DNA of 64,000 nt from Pasteurella canis (GCF_900454865.1 NZ_UGTV01000015.1:1676001-1740000); one strand, 5' to 3'; counted from the first letter of the stretch, positions 44,972-56,700 are shown. Numbers and translations are program-made. The notes: a model not told the origin generated them from the sequence alone.

Positions 44972-45670
44972 TTATAGCAACTTCGCCGCATCTTTATCCA
45001 AATACCACTCTGTAATGCCCTTTTTCGCTTTAATTTTCGCAGCTGGGTAAGGCAAACTTTCTGCTGGCTTGGTTTGAATTTCTTTCAAAATTTCTGCTTT
45101 GCTTGCACCAGTCACTAAATAAGTTATGCGTTTCGCTTGTTCAATGAGTTTTGCCGTTTTTGAAATACGAATTTGCCCTGTTTCAGGGTGTTTGGCGATA
45201 ACCGCTAAATTGGGATCATCAAAATTAGTCTGATGTGGGAAAAGTGATGCAGTGTGTCCATCTGTTCCCATACCTAAAATAATCCAATCAAAAACTTGCC
45301 CAGGAACGACCGCACTTAGTTCTTGCTCAAAGCGTTTAAGTTCCGTTTCTACAGGCTCTTCGCCACGAATACGGTGAATATTTTCTGTAGGAATTTGAAT
45401 GTAATCGAATAATAATTTTTGCACTTCGCCGTAGTTACTTTCAGGATCGTTTGGTAACACCATACGATCATCGCCCCACCAGAAATGCAAGTTTTGCCAT
45501 TGAATTTCAGTGTTGTAAGGTGCTTTCGCCAAAGTTTTAAATAATAATTTCGGTGTCGAACCACCAGAAAGAGAAATATGTACAGGGCGATTTTCAAGGC
45601 TGTACGCTAAAAACTCTTGTGCAATTTTTTCAACGGCACTGTATGCATCATCAAAAATAACAGTATTCAT
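44972..45670 (-). CDS. pgl: 6-phosphogluconolactonase
   Basis: The 232-residue DevB/SOL-family lactonase has ISLSGGSTPKLLFKTLA near residue 35, WWGDDRMVLPNDPESNYG, and the signature LGMGTDGHTASLFP with a catalytic histidine. It hydrolyses 6-phosphogluconolactone between Zwf and Gnd. It follows zwf by 62 nt on the same strand. An uptake sequence is embedded near 45308. Confidence 0.96.
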   Translation of the reverse strand: MNTVIFDDAYSAVEKIAQEFLAYSLENRPVHISLSGGSTPKLLFKTLAKAPYNTEIQWQNLHFWWGDDRMVLPNDPESNYGEVQKLLFDYIQIPTENIHRIRGEEPVETELKRFEQELSAVVPGQVFDWIILGMGTDGHTASLFPHQTNFDDPNLAVIAKHPETGQIRISKTAKLIEQAKRITYLVTGASKAEILKEIQTKPAESLPYPAAKIKAKKGITEWYLDKDAAKLL

Positions 45671-45732
45671 TGTGTATCCTAAAGTTGTAGTTTCAATATA
45701 TCCCTCTTAAATAAGAGGGACTTTTCAACAAA

Positions 45733-47223
45733 TTACACCTTCTTTTTCATTAAGCCACTCGGCTTACGCCAAACACGGCCCGTTTTTGCGATAAGCTTAT
45801 CAGCTTCTGTTGGCCCCCAAGTACCAGACTCATACTCATATACACGCCCATTTTGTGCTTTATATTGCAAAATCGGTTCTACAAATTTCCAACAAGCATG
45901 TACTGCATCAGTACGTGCAAATAAAGTCGCATCTCCTTTCATAGAGTCAAGTAATAAACGCTCATAGGCAGTTAATAAACTTGGTGAAGCCAGATCTGCA
46001 TAACGGAAATCCATTGAAACTTCTTTGGCCTCAAAGCCTGCGCCTGGTTTTTTCAAACCGAAACGCATTGAAATACCTTCATCTGGCTGAATACGGATAA
46101 TCAGTTTATTTTCCGGCGCTTTTTGACTGAATACAGGATGTGGCGTGGTTTTAAAGTGAATTACAATTTCAGTGACACGGGTTGGTAAGCGCTTCCCAGT
46201 ACGCACATAAAAAGGCACGCCAGCCCAACGCCAGTTATCAATTTCACAACGCAATGCCATATAGGTCTCAGTAGTAGAATCTTCAGGTACCCCTTTTTCT
46301 TGTAAGTAACCTTTGACTTCTTCACCATTAATCATTCCCACACCATACTGACCTAGTACTAAATTATTTTCTAAATCATCTTGGCTTAACGGATGCAAGC
46401 AGTGCAGTACTTTCGCTACTTCATCACGCATCGAGTCTGCATTAATAATTGCTGGAGGTTCCATTGCAACCATTGCTAATACTTGTAATAAATGATTCTG
46501 GAACATATCACGCATTGCGCCTGAGCCATCATAATAGCCACCGCGTTCTTCAACGCCTAACGACTCAGCTCCTGTAATCTCAATATAATCAATAAAATTA
46601 CGATTCCAGAGTGGTTCAAATAGCCCATTTGAGAAACGCAAAACAAGTAAGTTTTGAACTGTTTCTTTTCCAAGATAATGATCTATACGATAAATTTGAT
46701 GTTCTTCAAAGAAGCGATGAATCTGAACGTCTAGCTCTTTCGCTGTGCGAATATCATAGCCAAATGGTTTCTCAACAATCAATCGTTTCCAACCATACTC
46801 TTCAGTATTTAATCCATGTGCGGCAAGGCATTCTGGAATAATACCGTATAGGCTTGGTGGCGTAGAAAGGTAATATAATGTGTTACCACAAGTTTGATAT
46901 TTATCATGTAGTTCATCAAGACGCGGAATTAATTTACCATAATCCGCAGCATCTGAGGTATTCACTGCTTGATAATAAAGATGTGAGCAAAATTGTTCTA
47001 ATGTATCACCATTTGCCCCTTCGCTTTTTATTAATGCTTGGCGCATTTTTTCACGAAAAGTTTCATCTGTTAACTCAGAACGCGCGACACCTAAAACAGA
47101 AAAATGTTCTGTTAATCGACCAATCTTATAAAGGTTATAAAGGGCAGGAATAAGTTTACGATAAGTTAAATCACCTGACGCCCCAAAAATTACAATACAA
47201 TTATTGTCTGCTTCAATTTTCAT
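45733..47223 (-). CDS. zwf: Glucose-6-phosphate 1-dehydrogenase
   Basis: Zwf opens the oxidative pentose phosphate pathway, making NADPH. The 496 residues include the dinucleotide motif [20 protein letters not shown] near the N-terminus, the catalytic block [15 protein letters not shown], and EKPFGYD. Length is standard. zwf, pgl and gnd lie in pathway order on one strand, with the small lipoprotein between pgl and gnd. Confidence 0.97.
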   Translation of the reverse strand: MKIEADNNCIVIFGASGDLTYRKLIPALYNLYKIGRLTEHFSVLGVARSELTDETFREKMRQALIKSEGANGDTLEQFCSHLYYQAVNTSDAADYGKLIPRLDELHDKYQTCGNTLYYLSTPPSLYGIIPECLAAHGLNTEEYGWKRLIVEKPFGYDIRTAKELDVQIHRFFEEHQIYRIDHYLGKETVQNLLVLRFSNGLFEPLWNRNFIDYIEITGAESLGVEERGGYYDGSGAMRDMFQNHLLQVLAMVAMEPPAIINADSMRDEVAKVLHCLHPLSQDDLENNLVLGQYGVGMINGEEVKGYLQEKGVPEDSTTETYMALRCEIDNWRWAGVPFYVRTGKRLPTRVTEIVIHFKTTPHPVFSQKAPENKLIIRIQPDEGISMRFGLKKPGAGFEAKEVSMDFRYADLASPSLLTAYERLLLDSMKGDATLFARTDAVHACWKFVEPILQYKAQNGRVYEYESGTWGPTEADKLIAKTGRVWRKPSGLMKKKV

Positions 47224-47292
47224 TTTTTTCCTGAAATTATTGTTAAAAATTTTATTTAATCTGTAACATATTATAACAAATTACTCGTCGTG

Positions 47293-48114
47293 CTAATTAA
47301 ATTTGAAGATTTTCTGCCAGTCAAATCCCTTGTTTGCTACCATCAAAAAATTTGGGTTAGTAAAATCCTCTTTTTGATTATAAGTGAGTGCTTGGAATTG
47401 AAAGTCAAATACTCCCCCATCTAATTCAGCCAATAGTACTTCTGCAGGTGCGGTATCCCATTCACCTGTACTCCCTAAACGGACATAACAATCGCAAGTT
47501 CCATCAGAAACGAGACCACTTTTTAGGCCACAAGAGCCATAAATTAGAAATTCATATTGATAATTTGGGTTTAGTAATGGTTGTACTTTTTGTTTAGTGC
47601 TTTCAGCCCCGACACCAATTTTAATTACTCGGTTATTGGGGAAGGATTGGGTAGTAAGTTTAATCACCTCATCGCCTACTTTTTTATAAGCACCAAATCC
47701 TTGCATCGCATAATAAACAGTCTTCAAAATTGGAGCATAAATAATCCCTAGGACAGGTTGTTGCTTCTGAACAAGTGTAATCAATACTGCAAAATGATCT
47801 GTACGATTAATAAATTGCTGCGTACCATCTAAAGGATCAATTAACCAATATTCATCCCACTGGGAACGCTCTACAAGGGGGATTTTGCAATTTTCTTCGG
47901 ATAGAATCGGGACATGAGGTGTAAGTGCGGTTAATTTTTCAATTAAAAACTGGCTTAAATATAAATCCACTTCGGTGACGGGCGTATTATCTAATTTATG
48001 CTCTACATTGACCGAACTTTCTTTGAACTTTTGATAAAAATCGACTAAATACTTTCCCGCTTGTTCACTAATATTGAGTGCATCATCTAATAACTTAGGG
48101 GAAAGTATTAACAT
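47293..48114 (-). CDS. cysQ: 3'(2'),5'-bisphosphate nucleotidase CysQ
   Basis: CysQ removes the 3' phosphate from PAP formed in sulfate assimilation and sulfation. The 273-residue inositol monophosphatase-fold protein has ILSEENC, the metal-binding DPLDGTQQFINR, and a second site GSTGEWDTAPAEVLL. It is peripheral to the inner membrane in E. coli. It lies 70 nt upstream of zwf on the same strand. Confidence 0.94.
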   Translation of the reverse strand: MLILSPKLLDDALNISEQAGKYLVDFYQKFKESSVNVEHKLDNTPVTEVDLYLSQFLIEKLTALTPHVPILSEENCKIPLVERSQWDEYWLIDPLDGTQQFINRTDHFAVLITLVQKQQPVLGIIYAPILKTVYYAMQGFGAYKKVGDEVIKLTTQSFPNNRVIKIGVGAESTKQKVQPLLNPNYQYEFLIYGSCGLKSGLVSDGTCDCYVRLGSTGEWDTAPAEVLLAELDGGVFDFQFQALTYNQKEDFTNPNFLMVANKGFDWQKIFKFN

Positions 48115-48233
48115 AAGAAGATCCTTTTAAATAGTTGTTTATTGGTGAATAAGCAATAACATTTAGGGGAAAAATAATTTTTAATAAAAAATCCAAACTT
48201 GAACAGTTTAAACGATTGCTTAAAAATAGAAAA

Positions 48234-48262
48234 ACAGGCTACCAAATATCTTGATAGCCTGC
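48234..48262 (-). terminator. Rho-independent terminator after hslO
   Basis: CAGGCTA (48235-48241) and TAGCCTG (48255-48261) form the stem. On the minus strand it is followed by TTTTTCTATTTTT. It lies 34 nt beyond the hslO stop and separates it from cysQ. Confidence 0.85.
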
Positions 48263-48295
48263 AACTTAATCACCTGCAATTCGCTTTATTTTTAT

Positions 48296-49165
48296 TTAAT
48301 TTGCTTGCGATTTTAGCTGTTGAATTGCGGCTTTATTAAAGAAATAATGGGTCCCACAACACTCACACTGCATATCAATTGTGCCATGATGTTCTGCTAG
48401 GACTTCATCAATTTCATCATCTGAAATTAATAATAACGCTGCGCCAGAACGCTCTTTTGAACAACCACAAAAAAAGCTGACTGGCTGTGCAGGGAAAAGT
48501 TCAACCGTTTCTTCATGGTATAGGCGATATAATAATTCCTCTGCACTTAGACCAAATAACTCTTCTTCTTTAATAGTAGCAGTTAATGTCGCAAGATGCT
48601 CAAAATCTTGTGATGAACCAGACCCATCAGGCATAATTTGTAACAACATGCCTGCTGCAACAGGTTGTCCTTGATATTCGCCCGACTGAATAAATAACTG
48701 TGTTTGCAATTGTTCTGAACGTACAAAGTAATCTTCTAAACATGCTGTGATAGTGGGTTTATCTAGTGCAATTACACCTTGATAACGTTCACCTTCTGTT
48801 GGTGCAATTGTGATCACTAACACGCCTTTCCCCACTAATTGCACCAAACTCATTTGCTCATCAACATCTGCTTGTAAGCGGGCTAATGCACGCATTTGCT
48901 GCTTATCATTGCCATTAACTAACGCTAATTTTAATGGACCGTCACCCTGTACTTGAACCGTAATATCTCCTTCAAACTTTAAAGTAGCCGTTAATAAGCT
49001 CGTCGCCACCATCATTTCGCCAAGTAAGTTCTGGATAACTTTTGGGTAATGATGAGTATTTAATGTCTCAGTAAAAGTTTGATTTAGACGCACCCACTCA
49101 CCACGCACTGCTCGATTTTGGAATAAATAGCGATACAGTTTGTCATTGTCATTTTTATATGTCAT
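48296..49165 (-). CDS. hslO: Redox-activated chaperone Hsp33
   Basis: Hsp33 (289 residues) is a holdase switched on by disulfide formation. The C-terminal redox zinc site has CGC in VSFFCGCSKER and CECC in DMQCECCGTHYF. The N-terminal domain carries the substrate-binding beta sheet (DITVQVQGDGPLKLALVNG). It lies with hslR and yrfG on the same strand, the same gene neighbourhood as in E. coli (nudE, yrfG, hslR, hslO). Confidence 0.97.
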   Translation of the reverse strand: MTYKNDNDKLYRYLFQNRAVRGEWVRLNQTFTETLNTHHYPKVIQNLLGEMMVATSLLTATLKFEGDITVQVQGDGPLKLALVNGNDKQQMRALARLQADVDEQMSLVQLVGKGVLVITIAPTEGERYQGVIALDKPTITACLEDYFVRSEQLQTQLFIQSGEYQGQPVAAGMLLQIMPDGSGSSQDFEHLATLTATIKEEELFGLSAEELLYRLYHEETVELFPAQPVSFFCGCSKERSGAALLLISDDEIDEVLAEHHGTIDMQCECCGTHYFFNKAAIQQLKSQAN

Positions 49166-49245
49166 TAGATTTCCTTTTTAACTCGCTTAGGGATAAACGA
49201 GCTATTAATTAATATTTAGTATTTATATAGTATTGACTCATTCAA

Positions 49246-49656
49246 TTACAAGCGTTCTTGGTGCTTAAACTTCAATAAGTCACGACGCTCTTTTTTGTTT
49301 GGTCGGCGATCTGGATGAGGCATAGTTAACGCATTAATTTTGCGAGCGATGGCCATTTTAGTGCGCTGCTCAACGCTTTTTTCCGTTTCTTTATACAACA
49401 ATTGTGCCTCAGGTGCACCACGACGTTGGCTAGAAAGTGCGGTCACTTCTACTTCTTTTTCCTCATTTCCTTGTCGTAACTTAATGACGCCACCTACTTC
49501 AACATGCTTGTTTGGCTTAGTTCGCTGCCCATTATAATGCACTTTGCCACCATCAATCATTTCTTTTGCTATTGTGCGTGTTTTATAAAAACGGGCAGCC
49601 CAAAGCCATTTATCTAAACGCACATCTTCATCTAGTTGTTTATTCTCTTTTGCCAT
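49246..49656 (-). CDS. hslR: Ribosome-associated heat shock protein Hsp15
   Basis: The 136-residue S4-domain RNA-binding protein has VRLDKWLWAARFYKTRTIAKE and GGKVHYNGQRTKPNKHVEVG. In E. coli Hsp15 binds 50S subunits carrying nascent chains after heat shock and helps recycle them. The basic C-terminus is typical. It is 9 nt after yrfG and upstream of hslO. It contains an uptake sequence near 49434. Confidence 0.95.
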   Translation of the reverse strand: MAKENKQLDEDVRLDKWLWAARFYKTRTIAKEMIDGGKVHYNGQRTKPNKHVEVGGVIKLRQGNEEKEVEVTALSSQRRGAPEAQLLYKETEKSVEQRTKMAIARKINALTMPHPDRRPNKKERRDLLKFKHQERL

Positions 49657-49665
49657 ATTACATTA

Positions 49666-50322
49666 TTACTCCACTAACGTGCGGTAATCCTTGACTGAAA
49701 AATGCCGCTCAAAATGCTTATATGGTAAGGTGCTATCTGGATTTTCCACACCGATCGTATAAGCGATCCCAAATTGTTTAGCACTATCTAATACTTTTTC
49801 CGTATCATCAATAAATAAAGTGCGCATTGGCTCAAAATAATGTTGCTTCTGTAAGTTCTGCCATAAAGCTTGTTCAATTTTAGGTGCACCAAATTGATGG
49901 CTAGAAAGCAGCAGATCAAAGTGCGGTACAAAATCACAAAATTTCAACTTAGCTTCTAAACTAAATACATTACTGTCAGTTAATAATACAACATGTTTAC
50001 CCATCTGCTTTACTACTTGCAAAAAGGGAACAACATCAGAGCGTACTTTTAATTCAGGTCCATGAGATTGATATAATTCTCGTAATGGTAAATCTAACTG
50101 TTTGGCCCAAAAATCTAAACAATACCAATCTTTGCTGTGCTCAATTGCATCATAACGTTGTTTTAACACTTGTTGGCTTTGTTCAAAAGGAAGGCTAAAC
50201 TTGGCAGCATAAGCTTGCGGCACAAGCTGTTTCCAAAAGTAATGATCAAAATAAAGATCAATTAACGTACCATCTAAATCTAAAATAACAGTATCAATTT
50301 GATGCCAATTTATTGCTAACAT
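49666..50322 (-). CDS. yrfG: HAD-family GMP/IMP nucleotidase YrfG
   Basis: The 218-residue HAD hydrolase has motif I DLDGTLIDLYFD, motif II LLTDSN and motif IV FIDDTEKVLDSA. E. coli YrfG dephosphorylates purine mononucleotides. Identification rests on the nudE-yrfG-hslR-hslO neighbourhood and the sequence pattern. An uptake sequence is embedded near 49920. The gene is divergent from nudE. Confidence 0.88.
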   Translation of the reverse strand: MLAINWHQIDTVILDLDGTLIDLYFDHYFWKQLVPQAYAAKFSLPFEQSQQVLKQRYDAIEHSKDWYCLDFWAKQLDLPLRELYQSHGPELKVRSDVVPFLQVVKQMGKHVVLLTDSNVFSLEAKLKFCDFVPHFDLLLSSHQFGAPKIEQALWQNLQKQHYFEPMRTLFIDDTEKVLDSAKQFGIAYTIGVENPDSTLPYKHFERHFSVKDYRTLVE

Positions 50323-50412
50323 AAAACTATACCTTTCCTTTGTGTAAAAAGCGGTTTATGGTATCGTTATTCGGTAATTTTGTAAAATTTCGCCGATTTA
50401 CACGAGGTAAAC

Positions 50413-50958
50413 ATGAGCCAAAAACCACAGATTCTTGCGATTTCAGTTGCTGCTAAATCACGCCTTTTCGAAATTCAATCTGTTGACCTTAAATTTTCTA
50501 ATGGTGTGCAACGCACTTATGAGCGTTTTAAGCCTAGTAGCCGTTGTGCGGTCATGATATTACCGATAGAACAAGATTCACTTTTAATGATACGCGAATA
50601 CGCAGTGGGTACAGAACGCTATGAGCTGGGTTTTCCAAAGGGATTAATGGATGCAAATGAAACCCCAGAACAAAGTGCAAATCGAGAACTAAAAGAAGAA
50701 GTTGGATTAGGTGCCCAAAAATTCATCCACTTACGAACAGTAAATACTTCTCCAAGCCACATGAATAATCCTATGCATATTTTTTTAGCTCAAGATTTTT
50801 ACACATGCAAACTGGATGGCGATGAGCCAGAGCCATTAGAATTAGTCCGAGTTCCACTTAGCAAAATTGATGATTTACTACAAGATCCTGATTTTTGTGA
50901 AGCTCGCAACTTAGTTGGGCTATATTGTTTACGTGATTATTTAAATCGCCATAACTAA
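50413..50958 (+). CDS. nudE: Nudix hydrolase NudE (ADP compounds hydrolase)
   Basis: The 181-residue enzyme has the Nudix box GLMDANETPEQSANRELKEEVGL around residues 76-98, with the catalytic REXXEE. E. coli NudE hydrolyses ADP-ribose, diadenosine phosphates and NADH. It is divergent from yrfG and shares the enteric gene neighbourhood. Confidence 0.93.
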   Translation: MSQKPQILAISVAAKSRLFEIQSVDLKFSNGVQRTYERFKPSSRCAVMILPIEQDSLLMIREYAVGTERYELGFPKGLMDANETPEQSANRELKEEVGLGAQKFIHLRTVNTSPSHMNNPMHIFLAQDFYTCKLDGDEPEPLELVRVPLSKIDDLLQDPDFCEARNLVGLYCLRDYLNRHN

Positions 50959-51109
50959 CGCTATTAGTGACTCAATTCGACATAAACATATTCCTAAGAA
51001 TCGCGTTGTTTTAAACCACAAAAATATTGTAAAACGAGCAATTATCGATTGTTTTCCACTCATCCATAAGTATAATTTCCCGCCTAATTACACAAAAATG
51101 GAGTTTAAA

Positions 51110-51811
51110 ATGAAAAAAATCCTCTTAGGAACCTTTATATTAGCTGCAACAAGCAACGCTATCGCATTAGATAATAATTTTAATTTATATGGAAAAGTAG
51201 GCGTCGATCTTGTCTCTCGTTTTAATACGATTGCTTTTACAAGAAATGAAGGAAAAGCCCCTAAAAACTCGACTCATTTTTCACCAAGCATTTTTTTTGA
51301 GTTAACTTATAATGCAACACCTAAAACAGAAGTAGGCGCGGGATTAGGTTATATTTATCGAAAAAAGCTTAATTATACATATCAAGGAGAAGTTAATAAT
51401 GGAAACAATGCCACATTAAGTTTTATTGAAAAATACCCAGTTAATCGCTATTCTTCTATTCCTTTATACTTTTTAGTGAAACATAATTTCACTATCCAAC
51501 CAAATATCAAAACCTACATTAAAGCGGATTTTGGTTATGCATTTAATAAAACCAAATCTAACATAACTTTTATTGATGGTTATGATGTGGCTGGAACTGG
51601 GCAATATTCTTTTGAGAAGCACAATGTTAAACTAAATGTAGAAAATGGTAATTATTATGGTATTGGTATAGGTGTTGAATATAAAAACGCACTTATTGAA
51701 CTTACCTATGCACATACTGAATCTTATTTAACCCATTCTTCTAAATTAATAAAAGGCAATCATAACTATAATAATGATGCCCTACGTTTATCTATCGGTT
51801 ATAAATTCTAA
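51110..51811 (+). CDS. Small outer-membrane beta-barrel protein (opacity-type porin)
   Basis: The 233-residue protein has a signal peptide (MKKILLGTFILAATSNAIA) followed by alternating amphipathic strands (FNLYGKVGVDL, KTEVGAGLGYIYRK, KTYIKADFGYAFN, NYYGIGIGVEYKNALIELTYAH) and ends in phenylalanine (LRLSIGYKF), the BAM recognition signal. The eight-strand layout and divergent surface loops recall the opacity family. Substrate or ligand is unknown. I took the ATG at 51110, which has GGAG nine nucleotides upstream, not the ATG at 51098. Confidence 0.8.
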   Translation: MKKILLGTFILAATSNAIALDNNFNLYGKVGVDLVSRFNTIAFTRNEGKAPKNSTHFSPSIFFELTYNATPKTEVGAGLGYIYRKKLNYTYQGEVNNGNNATLSFIEKYPVNRYSSIPLYFLVKHNFTIQPNIKTYIKADFGYAFNKTKSNITFIDGYDVAGTGQYSFEKHNVKLNVENGNYYGIGIGVEYKNALIELTYAHTESYLTHSSKLIKGNHNYNNDALRLSIGYKF

Positions 51812-51842
51812 CAATTATTTCCCCATAGATTCTTAATGATAA

Positions 51843-51869
51843 AGGCTGCCCGCTATGGCAGTCTTTTTT
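51843..51869 (+). terminator. Rho-independent terminator after the beta-barrel gene
   Basis: GGCTGCC (51844-51850) pairs with GGCAGTC (51857-51863, one wobble) and is followed by six T residues. Confidence 0.85.
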
Positions 51870-52010
51870 CTTTGACTTAAATCATAGAACAATAAAAATT
51901 CTAAGCAATTTTTCAAAATTTTGATCAACCTAACAGTTTTTAGGTAGAAATTTGATTAGAATGCTCCCATTATTTTTTCAACTTTAAAAATTAACTCTAT
52001 GAGGTGATGT

Positions 52011-53627
52011 ATGACAGACTTAACTAAAGTAATCAACGAACTTGGTGCACTTGGTATTCATGATGTAAAAGAAATCGTTTATAACCCAAGTTATGAACAA
52101 TTATTCGAAGAAGAAACCAAACCAGGTTTAGAAGGTTACGAAAAAGGTATCGTAACAGAGTCAGGCGCAGTTGCGGTTGATACAGGTATCTTTACTGGTC
52201 GTTCGCCAAAAGATAAATATATCGTGCTTGATGACAAAACTAAAGATACTGTTTGGTGGACAAGCGATGCGGCGAAAAACGACAACAAACCAATGACACA
52301 AGAGACGTGGAAAAGCTTAAAAGGTTTAGTCACAGAACAACTTTCTGGCAAACGTTTATTTGTGATCGATGCATTCTGTGGTGCTAATGCCGATACTCGT
52401 TTATCAGTGCGTATTGTGACTGAAGTAGCATGGCAAGCACACTTTGTGAAAAATATGTTCATTCGCCCAACAGAAGAAGAATTAGTCGGCTTCAAACCAG
52501 ATTTCGTTGTGATGAATGGTTCTAAAGTGACTAACCCAAATTGGAAAGAGCAAGGCTTAAACTCTGAAAACTTCGTGGCATTCAACTTAACTGAAGGCGT
52601 GCAATTAATCGGTGGTACTTGGTACGGCGGTGAAATGAAAAAAGGTATGTTCTCAATGATGAACTACTTCTTACCATTAAGAGGCATCGCATCAATGCAC
52701 TGTTCTGCGAACGTGGGTGAGAAAGGTGACGTTGCAGTATTCTTCGGTTTATCAGGTACAGGTAAAACTACTCTTTCAACCGATCCAAAACGTCAATTAA
52801 TTGGTGATGATGAACACGGTTGGGACGATGATGGCGTATTCAACTACGAAGGTGGTTGCTATGCGAAAACGATTAAACTTTCTCCAGAAAACGAACCTGA
52901 CATCTATAAAGCAATCAAACGCGATGCGCTATTAGAAAACGTCGTGGTACGTGCAGATGGTTCAGTGGATTACGATGATGGTTCAAAAACAGAAAACACC
53001 CGTGTTTCTTACCCAATTTACCACATCGATAACATCGTAACGCCTGTATCAAAAGCAGGTCATGCGAAAAAAGTGATTTTCTTAACTGCTGATGCATTCG
53101 GCGTGTTGCCACCAGTATCTAAATTAACGCCAGAGCAAACTAAATACTACTTCTTATCTGGTTTCACAGCGAAATTAGCAGGTACAGAGCGCGGTATCAC
53201 AGAACCAACTCCAACCTTCTCAGCTTGTTTTGGTGCGGCATTCTTATCACTTCACCCAACACAATATGCTGAAGTGTTAGTGAAACGCATGGAAGCAGCT
53301 GGTGCAGAAGCATATTTGGTGAACACTGGTTGGAACGGTACAGGTAAACGTATTTCAATCAAAGATACGCGCGGTATCATCGATGCAATCTTAGATGGTT
53401 CAATTGAAAATGCAGAGATGAAAACATTACCAATCTTTGATTTAGCTGTACCAACAGCATTACCAGGTGTTGATCCTGCAATCTTAGATCCACGTGATAC
53501 TTATGCAGATAAAGCACAATGGCAAGCGAAAGCAGAAGACCTTGCAGGTCGTTTCGTGAAAAACTTTGAAAAATATACCACTAACGATGAAGGTAAAGCA
53601 TTAGTGGCAGCAGGTCCAAAAGCGTAA
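52011..53627 (+). CDS. pckA: Phosphoenolpyruvate carboxykinase (ATP)
   Basis: The 538-residue cytosolic enzyme interconverts oxaloacetate and phosphoenolpyruvate. It has the kinase P-loop [12 protein letters not shown] near residue 245, the metal-binding [15 protein letters not shown], and GTERGITEP. In capnophilic Pasteurellaceae it often works in the carboxylating direction to make C4 acids. Codon use looks more biased than that of neighbours, fitting strong expression. Confidence 0.97.
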   Translation: MTDLTKVINELGALGIHDVKEIVYNPSYEQLFEEETKPGLEGYEKGIVTESGAVAVDTGIFTGRSPKDKYIVLDDKTKDTVWWTSDAAKNDNKPMTQETWKSLKGLVTEQLSGKRLFVIDAFCGANADTRLSVRIVTEVAWQAHFVKNMFIRPTEEELVGFKPDFVVMNGSKVTNPNWKEQGLNSENFVAFNLTEGVQLIGGTWYGGEMKKGMFSMMNYFLPLRGIASMHCSANVGEKGDVAVFFGLSGTGKTTLSTDPKRQLIGDDEHGWDDDGVFNYEGGCYAKTIKLSPENEPDIYKAIKRDALLENVVVRADGSVDYDDGSKTENTRVSYPIYHIDNIVTPVSKAGHAKKVIFLTADAFGVLPPVSKLTPEQTKYYFLSGFTAKLAGTERGITEPTPTFSACFGAAFLSLHPTQYAEVLVKRMEAAGAEAYLVNTGWNGTGKRISIKDTRGIIDAILDGSIENAEMKTLPIFDLAVPTALPGVDPAILDPRDTYADKAQWQAKAEDLAGRFVKNFEKYTTNDEGKALVAAGPKA

Positions 53628-53653
53628 TCAAACGCTCGAGAATTCACATACTC

Positions 53654-53685
53654 AAACAGCTCGATTTTTATCGAGCTGTTTTTTT
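53654..53685 (+). terminator. Rho-independent terminator after pckA
   Basis: AACAGCTCGA (53655-53664) and TCGAGCTGTT (53671-53680) form a perfect 10-bp stem followed by a T-run. Confidence 0.9.
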
Positions 53686-53751
53686 ACGCCACGCTTTCCC
53701 CAACCTTAAAACTTTTCCAAAAACCACCGCACTTTGGGGTTACCATGAGCC

Positions 53752-53780
53752 ATAAAAAACCCCAGCAGTATGCTGAGGTT
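53752..53780 (-). terminator. Rho-independent terminator after hsdR
   Basis: CCCCAGCA (53760-53767) pairs with TGCTGAGG (53771-53778, one wobble), followed on the minus strand by TTTTTTATGG. It ends the hsd operon 14 nt beyond the hsdR stop. Confidence 0.88.
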
Positions 53781-53793
53781 CTTTCATGATCAG

Positions 53794-56700
53794 TTAGGCA
53801 ACTCTCTCGTGCTTTTCGCTCCATTCGTAAGATAAGGTTTCTGCCTGCTCCAAGACTAAATCAATGGCCTCATCGGCTTTATCTGGTGGGTATTTATATT
53901 TTTGCAGAATACGACGCACTAAAATACGTAATCTCGCCCGCACACTTTCTCGCACTTGCCAATCCACGGTGACAGAATAGCGTAATTGTTTCACCAATTC
54001 CAACGCAATGGCTTTTAAAATTTGATCGCCCAATTCTCGCACCGCACTTTCGTTATTGGCTAAGGCATCATAGAACGCAATCTCATCATTGTTTAAGCCC
54101 AAATCTTCCGCTCGTTTAAATGCCTCTTGAAACTCTTTCGCCATTTGAATCAGCTCTTCAATGACTTTAGCCGTCTCAATACCACGGTTATGATATTTCG
54201 TGAGTGTCGCTTCTAAACGCTCAAGGTATTTACGCTCTTGTATTAAATTTCGACTGCCTCGACTTTGAATATTATCTTGTAAGAGCTTTTCTAATAGCTC
54301 CACCGCCAGATTTTTATGTTCCATCTGACGAACATCTTCTAGGAACTCATCAGAAAGCAGACCAATGTTTGGCTTATCTAAACCGCAAAGGCTAAAAATA
54401 TCATCCACCCCATCGGCAATTAAGGAATTATCTAAGATCTGTTTCAGAACATGATCTTGCTGTTTTTTGCGTAATTTCCCGTCACTGATTTGTTCTTTGC
54501 TCATCATCGCTTTCACCGCAGAATAAAAAGCCAGTTTACTTTGATATGCCTTAGCTTGTTCCAACGTTGCACATAACGCATAGGCTTTCGTCGCCGCCAA
54601 CACCAAATCAGCAAAACGTTTTTTCCCCTCATCCAAGCCCAAAATATGGTTTGCCGCTTTAGGTAACAAACTCATCGCTTTGGTTTCAAATTGGCTAATA
54701 TCAAGGGCTTTTCCTTCAAGTGGTGTGGCAAACATCCCTGAGATGGCATCCATTTTTTCTAACAACACATGAAAAGCTTCTTCGGTATCAATGGTCGGTT
54801 TTCCACGTCCTTTCGCATTGGTATAAGTATGTAGTGCTTGTTTTAATTCATTGGCAATACCAATGTAATCCACCACTAATCCGCCCGGTTTATCTTTAAA
54901 CACACGATTAACTCGGGCAATTGCCTGCATCAAATTATGTCCACGCATTGGCTTATCCACATACATGGTATGGCAGCAAGGGGCATCAAATCCCGTCAAC
55001 CACATATCTCGCACAATGACCAATTTCAACGGATCATCAGGATTTTTAAAGCGTTTCTCTAAATCCTGTTTCACTTGTTTGTTATAAATATGCGGCTGTA
55101 ATAAGGCGTTATCGGCAGCAGACCCCGTCATCACGATCTTAATCGCCCCTTTAGCAGGATCCTCACTATGCCACTCGGGTTTCAATGCCACAATTTCATT
55201 GTATAAATGCACACAAATCTCACGACTCATCGCCACAATCATGGCTTTCCCTTCTTGGCTTTCTTGCCGTTTTTCAAAATGGGCGATTAAATCCTTGGCA
55301 ATTTGTTGCAAACGAGGTTGAGCCCCCACTAACTTTTCTAAACGGGTAAATTCCCCTTTGATGCGTTCCGCTTCGGTTTGCTCTTCTTCCTCTACAATAT
55401 CATCAAATTGTTGAGCTAATTCCTCAATCTCCGCACGATTAATATCTAAACGAGCGAGGCGAGACTCATAATAAATTGGCACAGTGGCACCATCATCAAT
55501 AGCATCTTGAATATCATAGATAGATACATAATCCCCGAATACCGCTCGCGTGTCTTTATCTTCCGTTTCAATCGGTGTGCCCGTAAAGCCAATAAATGTC
55601 GCATTTCTCAACGCATCACGCATATGTTTGGCATAACCAAATTGAAATAAGCCTTTTGCATTGAGTTTTGCTTTCAAGCCATATTGGCTACGGTGGGCTT
55701 CATCAGAAATGACTACGATATTATGACGCGCATTTAACAACGGGTGGGATTGCTCATCTTCTTGTAAGGCAAATTTCTGCACTGTGGTAAAGATCACCCC
55801 CCCCACTTCTCGACGAGCCAATAACTCTCTTAATTGCTCACGGCTTTCTGCCTGTACTGGTTCTTGTTTTAATAAATCTTTTGCTAAAGAGAATTGTTTG
55901 AAAAGCTGACCATCTAAATCATTACGATCAGTCACCACAATTAAGGTTGGATTGCCCATTTCTGGCTGTTGTAATAATTTTCCTGCATAGCAACACATGG
56001 AAATACTTTTCCCACTGCCTTGTGTATGCCATACCACACCTGCTTTTTTGCTCCCAGCCTGCACTTCTCGCCCATAGCTTGCACGTGGTTCTTGCACTTT
56101 ATCATCCGCAATTTGTCTAGAAGCAATCACAGTCGCTTTTACAGCTTCTCTAACTGCGTGGAATTGATGATAGCCTGCTTGTTTTTTAATTAAACGGTTC
56201 TTTTCATCTTTCTCAAATAGAATGAAAAAACGCAAATAATCGGTAAATAAATCAGGACGGAAAAAGCCACGAATTAAGGTTTCTAATTGCCATTCTACGA
56301 TGGGTTTGTCATTTTCATTATTCACCGTACGCCATGGCATAAAACGTTCTTCATCTGCCGTTAAGGAACCAACTTTCGCCACCACACCATCAGAAATCGC
56401 CAAGGCACCATTAAACATCAGCAAATCAAAGAGATCATTTTTATAGGTTTGCAGTTGATGAAACGCATTCCATACATCAGTTTTCTCATCAGTAGGACTT
56501 TTTAATTCCAAAATGGCAATCGGCAACCCATTGATAAAACACACAATATCAGGGCGGCGTAAATGCAGTCCTCGCACCTCAAATTGATTCACCGCCCAAA
56601 ACGCATTTTTTTCAGGATGAGCAAAATCCACCAAAAACGCTGTTTCAAAACAGACTTCCTCACCTTGTTTATAGGTAACTGGCACACCGTGAATCAGCAA

